Of a stretch of DNA of 64,000 nt, positions 44,101 to 53,093 are shown in pieces; positions within the stretch are counted from its first letter, which is position 1, and each line of letters opens with the position of its first letter. The notes beneath the pieces are model-generated. The model did no database searches. It saw only the letters and a list, made by a program, of their open reading frames with translations, and was not told the DNA's origin. Made by a program: the position numbers and the translations under genes. Origin of the DNA: CAYNRE01 sp964399535 (GTDB lineage: Bacteria; Planctomycetota; Planctomycetia; Pirellulales; CAYNRE01); the NCBI GenBank assembly GCA_964399535.1, contig CAYNRE010000037.1, positions 102,153-166,152 of the forward strand, written 5' to 3'.

Positions 44101-46395
44101 GCCGTGGGTTCCGTCGTTGGCGGCGAAATACAGCCTATTGCCCAACGGCACGAGCTGGTTTGGATACGAGGAAAACGGAAAACCGTTGCCGATATCAAAC
44201 ACCAACTGCGTTCCGGAACTGCTGCCGTCGCTGGACCACAACTCATCGCCATGAATTCCATCGTTGGCAGTAAAATAAAGCTTGGCACCCACCGAGATCA
44301 GTTGTCTCGGAATCGAGCTCGCGTCACCCGGACGAATCTCTCGCACCAACTGCGTACCGGAACTGGTGCCATCGGTTTTCCATAGCTCGAAACCCTGGGT
44401 CCCGTTGTTCGCGCTGAAGTACACCTGATTTCCCAACACCGCGAACTCGTCGGGATAGCTGCCCGCGCTGCCGCTCTGAATCTCCTTGACCATCCAGGTG
44501 CCGGAACTGGTCCCGTCGCTGCGCCACAATTCGACGCCGCTTGCGCCGTCGTTGGCAGCAAACAGGAGCACGCCTTGGAGGTTGATCGAGCCACCCCATA
44601 GCGAATCGCCGGGGTGGATGTCCTGGACCAACTGGGTGCCCGAACTTGTGCCATCCGACGCCCAGAGTTCCCGGCCATGGGTTCCGTCATCGGCCTGAAA
44701 GAACAGCCGTCCGCCGGCCTCGATCAAGGGCCGGGGGGAACTGAAGAAGTTGAATGGCCCTTGCTCTCCCGGGCGGACGTCGCGAACCAGCTGGGTTCCA
44801 GATGAACTGCCGTCGGTTTTCCACAGTTCCGTCCCATGGACGCCGTCGTCGGCCAGGAAGAAGGTGGTCCCGGCCGCGGCGGTGAAAACGACAGGGGTGG
44901 AGTCATCCGTCCAGGCGTTCACGTCGACCACCCGTTGGGTGCCGGTGCTGCTGCCGTTGGACTTCCAGAGCTCGAAACCGCGCGTCCCGTCGTTGGCCCC
45001 GAAGTACAGCGTGCCGGCCGCATTGAACAGGTTGAGCGGCAGCCCGCTGCCAGGGCCGGAGCGCAGGTCGCGCACCAAGTAGGTTCCCGAACTGCTGCCG
45101 TCGCTGCGCCATAACTCGCCCCCAAACGTACCGTCGTTGCCCTGGAAATAGAGCAGGTTGCCCACGGCGGTCAACTCGCGCGGCACCTCGACGTAGGGTG
45201 CCGAGGGGAAGATCTCGCGGACCATCAGCGTGCCGCTGCTGGAGCCGTCGGATTTCCAGAGCTCGAAACCATGCGTTCCGTCGTTGGCCGCGAAGAACAC
45301 GTTGCTACCGACCACGGTCAGGCTAGCAATCTGCGACGAATCGCTGCCGGGCAGAATGTCGCTCACCAACTCGGTGCCGCTGCTGGTACCGTTGGATTTC
45401 CAGAGCTCTTGGCCATGTGCCCCGTCAAGGCCGGCAAAGTACAGTGTTCCCGCGGCGTTGACCAATTCGAACCAGACGCCGTCCGCCTCGTCAGCCGCGA
45501 TATCCTTCACCAACTGGGTACCCGAACTCGTACCGTCACTCGTCCACAGCTCGCGGCCGAACCGCTCTTCTTGGGCGAAGAAGTACAATTGGCCGTTCCG
45601 CTCGGTGAGCGACCCGGGATTCGAGGCGGCAGCCCCCGTGGCGATATCCTTTACCAGGACCGTACCTGTGCTGGTGCCGTTGGACCTCCAAAGTTCGGTG
45701 CCTCGCGTGCCGTCGTTGGCGGCGAAATACAAGGCCCCGCCGACGTTCGTCAATTCAAACGGATACGAACTGCCGCCTTCGCCTCGATGGATGTTGCGTA
45801 CCAACTGGGTGCCCGAACTGCTGCCATCACTCTTCCACAATTCATAACCATTCACTCCGTCGTTGGCCGAGAAGAACACGCTGCCCCCGACATCGACCAA
45901 TCCGCGGGCGTACCGGCCCTCGATGCCGGGGCGAATGTCGCGCACCAAGACGGTGCCGCTGCTGGTGCCGTTGGATTTCCACAACTCGAAGCCGGTTTCA
46001 CCATCGTCGGCCTGGAAATACAGGGTACCGGCTACATTCAGGAAATCATGCGGGCGCGAATCCTTGTAGCCCGGGTGAATGTCTCTGACGAGCCTGGTAC
46101 CCGAACTGGTGCCATCGGTCTGCCACAACTCAAATCCGGAATCCCCGTCGTTGGCGCTGAAATAAACCAGGCTGTTGACCTGAGCGATTTCGAGTGGCCC
46201 GGCGCTCTGGGTATCGAGATTCAGGTCGACGAGCAATTGGGCGGTCACCGACAATAGCTGCCGCGCCTCGAGCGCCTCGGCCCGCAGTCGCCGCGGCCGG
46301 GCACGCCACCGCCGCTGAGCGCCGCGCGCAGAGCCCAACCCTGGTAAAGAACCTCGGTGCCAGGCTTTCCAACCAGACTTAGTTGAACGGTTCAT
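41191..46395 (-). CDS. giant exported ELWxxDGT-repeat protein with dockerin and PPC domains
   Basis: A 1734-residue surface or secreted protein. N terminus: LEPR-XLL-like sorting motif ALEARQLLSV near residue 45 (typical of planctomycetes), preceded by a basic segment. Residues ~55-905 hold 17 copies of a ~53-residue unit centred on ELWxSDGTSSGTxLVxDIxPG, presumably beta-propeller blades, with a degenerate 18th (WEPWLLDEA). Next come a dockerin type I pair (~918-978, GDANGDGNVGTADYAIWAA), three PPC-type domains (~1025-1110, ~1165-1250, ~1305-1390; DVDLFAF..., RYYLGVSGYPN), two Ig-like modules (~1425-1615) and a second dockerin (~1615-1675). The ATG at 46395 has GAGGAGG. Dockerins bind cohesins in cellulosomes, but their planctomycete role is unproven. 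Units are similar enough that repeat slippage is likely. Confidence 0.92.
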   Translation of the reverse strand: MNRSTKSGWKAWHRGSLPGLGSARGAQRRWRARPRRLRAEALEARQLLSVTAQLLVDLNLDTQSAGPLEIAQVNSLVYFSANDGDSGFELWQTDGTSSGTRLVRDIHPGYKDSRPHDFLNVAGTLYFQADDGETGFELWKSNGTSSGTVLVRDIRPGIEGRYARGLVDVGGSVFFSANDGVNGYELWKSDGSSSGTQLVRNIHRGEGGSSYPFELTNVGGALYFAANDGTRGTELWRSNGTSTGTVLVKDIATGAAASNPGSLTERNGQLYFFAQEERFGRELWTSDGTSSGTQLVKDIAADEADGVWFELVNAAGTLYFAGLDGAHGQELWKSNGTSSGTELVSDILPGSDSSQIASLTVVGSNVFFAANDGTHGFELWKSDGSSSGTLMVREIFPSAPYVEVPRELTAVGNLLYFQGNDGTFGGELWRSDGSSSGTYLVRDLRSGPGSGLPLNLFNAAGTLYFGANDGTRGFELWKSNGSSTGTQRVVDVNAWTDDSTPVVFTAAAGTTFFLADDGVHGTELWKTDGSSSGTQLVRDVRPGEQGPFNFFSSPRPLIEAGGRLFFQADDGTHGRELWASDGTSSGTQLVQDIHPGDSLWGGSINLQGVLLFAANDGASGVELWRSDGTSSGTWMVKEIQSGSAGSYPDEFAVLGNQVYFSANNGTQGFELWKTDGTSSGTQLVREIRPGDASSIPRQLISVGAKLYFTANDGIHGDELWSSDGSSSGTQLVFDIGNGFPFSSYPNQLVPLGNRLYFAANDGTHGEELWSSDGTSTGTQLVCDIRPDADESFLRSLTAAGGRLYFHATDGVSGYELWTSNGTSKGTQLVRDIQPGGNSNPFYLTDVGGRLYFRANDGDFGEELWTSDGTSSGTVLVQDIFPGLPSANPISLFNLGGRLLFGADDGPHGWEPWLLDEACVLIGDANGDGNVGTADYAIWAATFGQTGPDLAADFDGNEDIGAGDYALWAANFGKSCPPAETTVDKSVQAANLVDQPDWLGGAFTEVYPPYVGSGYTDGQIGDGTYTSRDVDLFAFDTLNDSVLWFETSSQPGQSPTDTLLRLFDADGTELAYDDDGGAEPGCSLLQVSLPTGGRYYLGVSGYNNRYYDPNMAGTGAIGQTGPYRLTFTVESPDDYAGETVTTAVSVGHDIGVDPLYTAANFYGSLGETAADDVDLFTFSAFQGTQVDFETGAWASPNPPDTFLRLFDEDGTVLTFDDDGGEGALSRIADFVAPYTGRYYLGVSGYPNSLYDPVTGTGRAAGSVGDYVLHSHFTEWPDLGDTRATAVPIGGVGAWAFQISEKLGNTPDSGSQDVDLIALWGVVGDQFSLETRANTVPGAQGVDTVLRLFDAGGNQVAFSDDALGIYSQIDYTLPATGTYYLGVSGYPNSVYSLANADATTGRVGGAVGDYLLEGGNVFEAIDPTVALDYPPADLIVAGEVTSIGTVYDANLNWWELRVGPTPSSQPYLIASDTVNQSGAALGTWDTASVVDGNYYLTLKATDLRGNESLVTRHLVVDNTLPIAVISSPAAGATVPCRVPVIGTANDANFGSWTLAYSTASSGRWTTISTSNTPVIEGTFAVWDSRAVANGNVYLRLVVTDQADNSQEFIRQIVVDNWPLIGDANRDCNVGAADYAIWAAQFGQSGAGLTADFDCSGGVGAGDYALWAANFARSCPPTLPSAGAAPLAASRESPSRLWERVQTAVARRLDPAAVDRLFSVAAGRPTIREPHFSRLAT

Positions 46396-46907
46396 GCCGA
46401 CGACCTCCTCGGCAAGGCGAAACCTCGGTCAGGCGTACCCATCCACAGCAAGCGGGTGCAATTCGCGCGCCATTGACAAGTCGGGCCGGTCAGGCGGAAG
46501 CCTGCACGTCCCCAGGTCGCCCCTCAGGGCGTCGTCGTGGAGTCGTCGCCGGACGATCGCTAGTCGGCTTCAGGGGGATCAGAAAGGCGTGCACGCTCAA
46601 ACTTGACCAATCCACCTTCGGCCCTCGACTTCGATTGGAACGCTCGGCCGAGGCCGGATTGCCCGAACCACAAGTCGGACGGCATGCCGATGGACCCCGC
46701 CGGACTGGCGTGGCGAACCACGACGTCGCGTGCGGATCCGCACAACGCTCTGGGGCGAGCTACGCGACGAGTATCGCCCGCTGTGTTTTCCTAACGCCTG
46801 CAAGCCTGAGCCAGCCGAGCGAGAAGCGACGCTCGTGGCAGTCCACGCGTCCCCCCAAAGAGCCGACGCCGCCCATGGATTCGGCAAAAAATTGGACCAG
46901 CTTCCGC
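46396..46907. other. intergenic region
   Basis: 512 bases between the giant surface-protein gene and the DUF900 hydrolase gene, both minus strand. No recognisable feature; open frames on the plus strand have no support. Confidence 0.5.
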
Positions 46908-48695
46908 TTAGAGACGCGGTAGAAATGCCCAGAGCGGATAGCCGTACACCTTCTGCGCGGCACTCAGCGGGGGATGGCGCTGGTCGGGTTTGAGCCCGTA
47001 GCGCACGGCCAGCCGGATGTCGAATAAGAGCTCGCGAGTTTCGGAGAAGTACCCATGGGCCAGGGCCGAGGTATCGACCTCGTTGGCGTTGATCGTTTGC
47101 AAGCCTTCGGCGAAGAAGGGCCCCAGTCCGACTGGCTTGTCGAGATGCAAGGCCCGACTCGCGGTCAGCGCCACATCGTGCTCGCAATAATACATGGTCG
47201 TCGAGTCCGCCAAGCGAATGACACTCGGCAAGAGTGCGGCGAACATAGTCGCGTTCACGTCGGGAGCCGCCAACAGCACCTGCCCCAAGGGCTTGTTTGC
47301 CGACAGCTCGGGGTGCTCCAGCTCCCACTGGCGGGCTGCCGCCAGAAAGACCCGGTTGCCCATACTGTGGGCGATCACATGGATTCGCCGTCCAGCAGCC
47401 GCCGGCGAATCCGCTCCTGTCAGGGCTTGGAGCAGTTCGGCAAGCGCCGCACTGCTTTGGGCCGCTTGCTCCTCGTCGGCCGAGTACCCGGTGAGCTTGC
47501 CGGCCGAGGGCCAGCTAAACACAAGACCCCGACCTGGAAACTCCAGATCGTGAACCACTTGGGCAGCCCTCAGCAGGGCGTACTCGAACGTTGTCTTGTA
47601 GCCATGCACGTAAAGCAGGACATCGCCCGGCGCGACCTCGGCAAGAAACCGCTGCCGGTCCCAGGTTTCCAGGCGCTCGACGAGAAAATGCTTGGCAGGG
47701 TCGGGCCGCGACCAATAGCCGGGTAGTTCCAACGCCCCACGCCGGTGCACGGCCAAAGGGATGTTGACCACGGCCTTGCCGAAGCTGAGTTCCCCGGCGA
47801 CCGTTCCGTAGCGGTCGAGCCCGAACTCGGCAGGGTTTACCACGCGGCGGTTGGTGGCGAAGTGTACCGTGCGCCGAGGCTCGGGAACGAACTGGTCGGC
47901 CGCCGCCCACCCCGCGCCCGGCACGGGCATGGCCGCTGCCACGTCCTCGTCCATCTCCTCCGTGTCGGGCGAACCGATGGAGAACAGCGGATGGAGAAAC
48001 TCCCCGGGAATGTCGACTCGAACCGGCCTGGTGGCCTCGAGTGAAAATTCTGGTTCGGTCACTTCCAGCCGGGCGGTGACCGAGCGAACCTTGCCGTCCT
48101 CGGCAATCAACACCGGCTGTTCGCTGTGGCTGTGTTTTAGCGTAGGCGGCGGATCGGGAGGCGTCATCTCACGCCGGCGGCCCGAGGTGACCTGCACGGC
48201 AAACAAGGTGGTGGCCTGGACAAAATCGATGGTTTCGCCGCGGCGGCCGCTGATCTCGAATCCCAGCCGGTGTATGCCACGGGGCAACCGTAGGGCGGCG
48301 AACGCAATAACGATCGACTCCCGCACCAAGCGACCTTTTCGGGGAGGCGCCACGCGGCGCGAGACTTGAAACGGTGCCTGGCTTGCCCGCCTGCTTGGGT
48401 CGCGGGCAGGGAGGGGGCTGACCTCGTTCGGAGATTTCTCGAAAAACACGAACCCCCGCACTTCGAGGGTGAGCTCTTCTTCGGCAGGGAGAAAGGCCAG
48501 GTCGATGTCGAGTCGCTCGCCGGGCGGGTTGACCGAGCCGTCGGTTACCACCTTGGCCCCCAAGAGCACCGTGGCAAGCACGGGGCTTGACCACCCGCCG
48601 GCCAGGATGAGCGCGCCGGTCACCCAACCCCAGATCAAGAGGCGCGGTGCGGCCTGGATCGCGAAACGGGCGAGATGTTGGCCGAGTGCATTCAT
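46908..48695 (-). CDS. DUF900 alpha/beta-hydrolase, membrane-anchored
   Basis: A 595-residue protein. A hydrophobic segment (about 17-41, LLIWGWVTGALILAGGW) anchors or exports it. Residues ~70-290 are a non-catalytic beta-rich part; the C-terminal half is a DUF900/esterase-type alpha/beta-hydrolase with LLYVHGYKTTFEYALLRAAQ (oxyanion region) and the nucleophile elbow AHSMGN (Ser), then LAAPDVNATMF. The final catalytic His is probably the one in SALAHGYFSE. Such proteins are thought to be lipases or esterases. The start ATG at 48695 overlaps the stop of the upstream PEP-CTERM gene by four bases (ATGA), so translation is probably coupled. Confidence 0.82.
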   Translation of the reverse strand: MNALGQHLARFAIQAAPRLLIWGWVTGALILAGGWSSPVLATVLLGAKVVTDGSVNPPGERLDIDLAFLPAEEELTLEVRGFVFFEKSPNEVSPLPARDPSRRASQAPFQVSRRVAPPRKGRLVRESIVIAFAALRLPRGIHRLGFEISGRRGETIDFVQATTLFAVQVTSGRRREMTPPDPPPTLKHSHSEQPVLIAEDGKVRSVTARLEVTEPEFSLEATRPVRVDIPGEFLHPLFSIGSPDTEEMDEDVAAAMPVPGAGWAAADQFVPEPRRTVHFATNRRVVNPAEFGLDRYGTVAGELSFGKAVVNIPLAVHRRGALELPGYWSRPDPAKHFLVERLETWDRQRFLAEVAPGDVLLYVHGYKTTFEYALLRAAQVVHDLEFPGRGLVFSWPSAGKLTGYSADEEQAAQSSAALAELLQALTGADSPAAAGRRIHVIAHSMGNRVFLAAARQWELEHPELSANKPLGQVLLAAPDVNATMFAALLPSVIRLADSTTMYYCEHDVALTASRALHLDKPVGLGPFFAEGLQTINANEVDTSALAHGYFSETRELLFDIRLAVRYGLKPDQRHPPLSAAQKVYGYPLWAFLPRL

Positions 48696-49161
48696 ACCCG
48701 CACCTGGAAATTGCGGCTCGCGGCTTTGCCGGTAGGGCGTGTGCGAGTCAAGGACAGGGCTCCCAAGCAGCTCATCGCGGCGCCCCACAGTCGAAGGATC
48801 GGACCCGATGGTTCGGGCAGCATTGCCGAATGACCCGCCACGAGCAGGAATGAGTTGGCCGCAGTGCCCCGCCTAAATCCGGGCACGAAAAGCTCCACCC
48901 CTGTCGCGATACGGGCACTGAAAGCGCTTCGGTTCGCGAAACTGGCCGCGGAACCGCCGCCTTCGGCAACTGCCCAGACCTTTGGGGCGGTGCCATCGAC
49001 AACCGAGAGCTTGCCGAGGGATCGGGGCCATACGTCGATGGAGCCTGCGAGCTGGTGGTAGGGGTGGGCATTTCGGCCGAGAAGACCTCCCCACCGCGCG
49101 CCGCGCTAGCCATCATCGAAATCCCAATGGTCCCGCTGAGCGGGGCGGTCCGGAACCCCAT
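48692..49161 (-). pseudogene. PEP-CTERM protein gene with apparent frameshift
   Basis: The ATG at 49161 has an excellent binding site (GGGAGGAAAA) and starts MGFRTAPLSGTIGISM, but that frame ends without a sorting signal. A second frame, open from 49105 to 48692, has no usable start before GTG 48898 yet ends in a textbook PEP-CTERM tail: LPEPSGPILRLWGAAMSCL followed by basic residues (LTRTRP). Reading across the two gives one exported protein of about 155 residues, so a single-base indel or programmed shift lies between about 49105 and 49000. PEP-CTERM tails are processed by exosortase. The tail stop overlaps the hydrolase start (ATGA), which argues that the downstream frame is still translated. 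Confidence 0.55.
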
Positions 49162-49722
49162 TTTTCCTCCCTCACTCGACCCCCAGCGGTAGCACACCCC
49201 CATCGCAACTGTGCAACTTGGGTGCCAGAAGCGGTACAATCCCCCGCGCCCCGTCGAGCATCGCGATGGGACGAAGAAGCCGTTGTGGCGTCAAGTGTGT
49301 CGGTTGCTGAACGGGTCTCGACGGGCTGATCGGCGAACCGAACGGCATGGTGGTGGGTCAGCCCGGCGCGCGAGTTCGCACGGTTTTTGTGTGCCGACGA
49401 GTCACTAACAACCCAGGACCGACCCGCCAGGGCGTCCGTTTGCCGTCCCGACCTTGGGCAGGATGGGTCGGATTCGGGCGCGGGGTCTCGAAGCAATCGG
49501 CCGCGGCCGCCTTCTCACGGGCTGGATTCATTCCGCCAGCCTTGCCGCGACCGCGAGTTTCTCGTCGGCGCGAAGAGGCGCAGAAGAATTGCTGAGAAAG
49601 AACGACAGATCGGAAAGCCCTTGGCGCGCGAGTTGCCGTACTGAAAAAGCCCAATCGCCGTTGCGGCCCATTAGCTGGCAAACTCCAGCGGCGCGGCGGC
49701 GAAATGTACCGGAGGACCGACC
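49162..49722. other. divergent intergenic region
   Basis: 561 bases between the PEP-CTERM gene (minus) and the PAC2 gene (plus). It should contain both promoters. I see no clear promoter, RNA or repeat; candidate open frames lack support. Confidence 0.5.
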
Positions 49723-50658
49723 ATGGCGGAGACGCCCAAACTTAACCACCCCTGGTTGATTGCCGTCTGGCCCGGAATGGGGCAGGTCGGTCTGGGGGCG
49801 GGCTACTTCCTGATGGCTAAGCTCAAGGCCGAGCAGACGGCCGAGTTTGCCGCGCCGGACTTGTTCGATGTCGAGCAGATCGGCGTGAAGCGGGGGCTGA
49901 TCCTTCCCATCAGGTTGCCCAAGAGCCGACTCTTTCTCTGGCGCGATCCGCAGCAGCGGCGAGATTTGCTGATCTTTCTGGGAGAAGCACAGCCGCCTCT
50001 GGGTAAACTTCGTTTCTGTAGCGCCTTGATCGACCATGCCGTCAAGCTGGGGGTCGAGCGAGTAATTACCTTCGCGGCCATGGCGACCGATCGCGGGCCG
50101 AGCGAAGCGACCCAGGTCTATGCGGCGGCCACGGATCGGTCGTTGCTCGACCAACTCGGCGAGTTCGAAATCGAATCGCTCGAGGACGGTCAGATTGGCG
50201 GCCTCAACGGCGTGCTCTTGGGCGCCGCGAACGCGGCCGGAATCTCGGCCGCTTGTTTGCTGGGCGAAATGCCCCACGTTTTTGCCCAGTTTCCCTACGC
50301 GGGCGCTTCGTTGGCCATCTTGCGCAAGTTCACGGCTTGGACGCAGTTGGAACTGGACCTCGGCGAGTTGGAAGCCGAGGCGACGGCCCTGCGCGAGCAA
50401 TTCGCCGAGCTCTGGCATCGAGCCGAGCACGCCTTGCGCCAACCGCGAGACGAAGACGAGGAAGACGAATTCCAGCCCGAGCTCGACGAATCTGCGGGAG
50501 GCCTGACGCGATCGGAGCGGCAGCGAATCGAGGAACTATTCGAGCAGGCGGCCCACGACCGTTCACGGGCCTACGAACTGAAACGCGAGCTTGACCGGCT
50601 CAACGTGTTTGCCGAGTACGAGGATCGTTTTCTGGATCTTTTCAAGGCGTCTGAGTAG
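49723..50658 (+). CDS. PAC2 family protein
   Basis: A 311-residue soluble protein of the PAC2 (proteasome-assembly-chaperone-like) family: NHPWLIAVWPGMGQVGLGAGY at the start, RLCSALID-like core, GQIGGLNGVLLGAANAAGI and CLLGEMPHVFAQFPYAGASLA, which are the conserved surfaces of the family. Residues ~215-311 are a charged helical extension (ELEAEATALREQFAELWHRA, then DEDEEDEFQPELDES), a probable coiled coil absent from minimal members. GGAGG lies 12 bases before the ATG at 49723. Bacterial PAC2 proteins are of unknown function. Confidence 0.88.
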   Translation: MAETPKLNHPWLIAVWPGMGQVGLGAGYFLMAKLKAEQTAEFAAPDLFDVEQIGVKRGLILPIRLPKSRLFLWRDPQQRRDLLIFLGEAQPPLGKLRFCSALIDHAVKLGVERVITFAAMATDRGPSEATQVYAAATDRSLLDQLGEFEIESLEDGQIGGLNGVLLGAANAAGISAACLLGEMPHVFAQFPYAGASLAILRKFTAWTQLELDLGELEAEATALREQFAELWHRAEHALRQPRDEDEEDEFQPELDESAGGLTRSERQRIEELFEQAAHDRSRAYELKRELDRLNVFAEYEDRFLDLFKASE

Positions 50659-50826
50659 CTTCGATCCGAGCGCGGGTTGCCAGTTGGCTCGTCGCCGGCG
50701 AGCGCGGCGCGGGCTGCGGCGGACATGCGCAGCGTTTGACAATGCGGCGCGGCAACTCGCGTTGGTGGTTCCTTCGGCCGAGCAAAGTCGCCACGGGGCG
50801 AGCGCAAGTATGGATCGGATTCGGCC

Positions 50827-51519
50827 ATGAAGCGCAAGCTAGGCTTCTCGATCCTGGCCATCGTGCTTTTGGCGGCCACCTGCTGGGCCTATCAGGAGTT
50901 CGGAACCACGACGGCTCTCTTGGAGCGCGAACGGGCCCTTCGCGGGCTGATCGACCGTCGGCCAATTCCGGCCACCATCGTCGGATTCGTCGTCTACACC
51001 CTCTTGTGCTACGTTCCCGGCGCGGGTGGCAAGTCGCTGATCGTGGGTTGGCTGTTCGGCTTCTGGTCGGGGCTGGTTCAGGTGAACCTGGGTCTGACGT
51101 TCGTGGCCCTGACCACATTCTGGTTGAGCCGCCATTTTCTGTTCGACTTCGTGCATCGGAAATGGGGGGGAACGGTCGGCTATCTCGATCGGGCCCTGGC
51201 CCGTGACGGCGCCTTTTACCTTTTTGCGCTTCGTGTGTTGCACGCCCCCTACACGCTGACCAACTACGCCCTAGGGGCCACGAGGCTTCGCACTCGAGAT
51301 TTCTGGTGGGCCACGCAGTTGGGGATGCTGCCGGGAAACGTGGCCTTTGTCTACGCGGGCTCACGATTTCCGTCTCTCGAGCGATTGCTGCACGAAGGAC
51401 CCAGCTCGGTGCTGACCGGGCCCGTTTTGTTGGCGCTGGCTCTGGTGGGGCTTTTGCCGTTGGCCCTGCGGCTGGGTTTGCGTCGCTTACGGCCGGGGCT
51501 CGATGCCCGTCTGCGCTGA
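50827..51519 (+). CDS. VTT-domain (DedA/TVP38-like) membrane protein
   Basis: A 230-residue polytopic protein. The N-terminal TM (LGFSILAIVLLAATCWAY) is followed by a VTT domain: VYTLLCYVPGAGGKSLIVGWLFG, WSGLVQVNLGLTFVALTTFWLSR, FYLFALRVLHAPYTLTNYALGAT and TQLGMLPGNVAFVYAGSR (the re-entrant GxxxG segments). Related DedA and VTT proteins act as lipid scramblases or flippases. The last 33 bases overlap the phosphoesterase gene on the other strand (51487-51519). Confidence 0.88.
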   Translation: MKRKLGFSILAIVLLAATCWAYQEFGTTTALLERERALRGLIDRRPIPATIVGFVVYTLLCYVPGAGGKSLIVGWLFGFWSGLVQVNLGLTFVALTTFWLSRHFLFDFVHRKWGGTVGYLDRALARDGAFYLFALRVLHAPYTLTNYALGATRLRTRDFWWATQLGMLPGNVAFVYAGSRFPSLERLLHEGPSSVLTGPVLLALALVGLLPLALRLGLRRLRPGLDARLR

Positions 51520-52392
51520 GCCGGATGGCGGCGGCGCCTCGTAGTCGGCGTGATGGAGCGTGCCCTCGACGAAAGCGCGGCCGGGCCGGGGAAAAATATG
51601 ACGGCTGACGGGCGAGAACTCGCCCAGCTCCGAAAAATACATGTAGTGCGTAACTCGCAGCATTTCCTCGCCCAGTTTGAGCAGGTTAAACGAGTTCTTC
51701 TCGCGTTCGCGGCCTCGGCCGCGCCGCGAGGTGGTGGTGCCGCATTGCACCACGATCAAGCCCCGCTCGCGGTGGCTGCCCGGGTAAACGTCGAGCGAGT
51801 GCCCAATGTAGCCCCGGTGCAGGTGCCCCCCCAAGACCAACTCAACCCCCAGCTCGACAAAGCGGTTGAGCGCGCGCCGTGCCCGAGGCATCGTTTGGTC
51901 GCGCTCAAAATCGGGAGCCGGAATCAAGTGATGGTGGGCCACGACGATCCGGGCCTGGTCCGGCTCCGCGGTGGCAAACACCCGCTCGCAAAACTCAAGC
52001 TGTCTTCGGTCCAGGCGGCCATTGGAGATCGAGCGACGGGGCGCGGTCGAGTCGAGCGCCACGACCACCGCCCCGGGTAGGTGGTGTGCCTGGTTCAGCT
52101 CGTCGGCAATGTATCGCCGGTAGAGCGCGTGGGGGCTCAGCAGCCGTTCGCCGACACGATAAAGAGGTACGTCGTGATTGCCTGGGACCACAATCCGAGG
52201 TACCGGGGGCAGGCCGTTGAGAAAGGCGCGGGCCTCGGCAAACTGCGCCGCCGTGGCCCGCTGAGTGAGATCTCCGCTGATTACGATCACGTCGGGACAC
52301 AACCTTGGGGCAACGCGGAGCACCGCCTCGCCGACCTCGGAGAGGTAGGGCGGCCCGAAATGCAGGTCGGAAATGTGCAGAATCGTCAGCAT
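51487..52392 (-). CDS. Icc-type metallophosphoesterase
   Basis: A 301-residue cytoplasmic phosphoesterase. All five dimetal motifs are present: HISDLHFG (residue ~6), SGDLTQRA, VPGNHDVP, VAHHHLI and GGHLHRG. The pattern is closest to the cyclic-AMP phosphodiesterase (Icc/CpdA) and related nucleotide phosphoesterases. It is the third gene of a minus-strand set beginning with cdsA; only 25 bases separate it from the phosphatidyltransferase gene. A lipid-intermediate pyrophosphatase (LpxH-like) is therefore a reasonable alternative to a cAMP role. Confidence 0.87.
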   Translation of the reverse strand: MLTILHISDLHFGPPYLSEVGEAVLRVAPRLCPDVIVISGDLTQRATAAQFAEARAFLNGLPPVPRIVVPGNHDVPLYRVGERLLSPHALYRRYIADELNQAHHLPGAVVVALDSTAPRRSISNGRLDRRQLEFCERVFATAEPDQARIVVAHHHLIPAPDFERDQTMPRARRALNRFVELGVELVLGGHLHRGYIGHSLDVYPGSHRERGLIVVQCGTTTSRRGRGREREKNSFNLLKLGEEMLRVTHYMYFSELGEFSPVSRHIFPRPGRAFVEGTLHHADYEAPPPSGSAQTGIEPRP

Positions 52393-52417
52393 CGAACGGC
52401 GAATCGGGGCAGTAAGA

Positions 52418-53083
52418 TCAGCGGGCGGCCGTACCCCGTTCGGCCGCCGCTGCCCGCTCGCGCTGGCGACGAATCTGGAGGGCTCGCCACAGCGACGACA
52501 CGTCGACCGCGGCCGAGGGCAGCGCCCAGGTAATCATCAGGGCCTCGAGATTGACCAACACCACCCACACGGCCGCCCAGCGCAGCGGCCAACCTTGGCC
52601 CAGGCTCAAGACTCCCAGGATCGCCAGACCGCTGAGAAACCAAGCGATCTTCGCGCCGCGGGTATGATAGCTCGGAAATTGCCCGAAGCGGTACCACCCG
52701 GCCGCCGCGTTGACCAGATAAACCCCCATCGCCACCAGGGCCAGGGGGAGTTCGGCCACGACCTGGGTCGTGTGGATCCACCCCAGGGCGAATAACACCG
52801 CCAGGTAAAAGGTGATGTCGGCCAGGCTGTCGAGCCGCGCGCCGAACGTAGTCTGCTGCCGCCAAAGCACGGCCAGCTTGCCATCGATCCAGTCCGTGGC
52901 CAGCAAAAGCAGAATCACGGGTGCCAGCGGGGGGGCCGGCACGAAGAGCACCAGCCCGACGACCACAAACGCCCCCGCCAGGCGAATTGCCGACAAGCAA
53001 TTCGGCAGATTCAAGATCGACACCCCGGAACGACCCGCATCGGGGGTGGGCTCGCCTTCCGGTGGGTTCTGCCAGGCGGTCAA
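52418..53083 (-). CDS. CDP-alcohol phosphatidyltransferase (copy 2)
   Basis: A 221-residue integral membrane phosphatidyltransferase. The active-site motif is DWIDGKLAVLW ... GARLDSLAD, i.e. D-x2-DG ... G-x3-D-x3-D, as in the copy at 37188-37868, with which it shares most C-terminal motifs. The TTG at 53083 is used as start because GAGG lies 9-12 bases upstream and the frame begins only 10 bases past the cdsA stop. Being directly downstream of the CDP-diacylglycerol synthase gene, it is supplied with its own donor substrate. Alcohol substrate not inferable. Confidence 0.88.
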   Translation of the reverse strand: MTAWQNPPEGEPTPDAGRSGVSILNLPNCLSAIRLAGAFVVVGLVLFVPAPPLAPVILLLLATDWIDGKLAVLWRQQTTFGARLDSLADITFYLAVLFALGWIHTTQVVAELPLALVAMGVYLVNAAAGWYRFGQFPSYHTRGAKIAWFLSGLAILGVLSLGQGWPLRWAAVWVVLVNLEALMITWALPSAAVDVSSLWRALQIRRQRERAAAAERGTAAR

Positions 53084-53093
53084 AGCTGGAGCC

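Noticed and set aside
41191..46395. Regularly spaced nucleotide repeats, considered as a CRISPR array
   Set aside because: The period (~159 bases) and intact reading frame show protein-level ELWxxDGT repeats, not CRISPR repeats and spacers.
48692..48898. Separate 68-codon gene starting at GTG 48898
   Set aside because: It would lack a signal peptide although it ends in a PEP-CTERM tail; a frameshifted longer gene explains the sequence better.
49358..49681. 107-codon open frame on the minus strand
   Set aside because: No ribosome binding site or domain, Arg/Pro-rich, lies in a divergent intergenic region.
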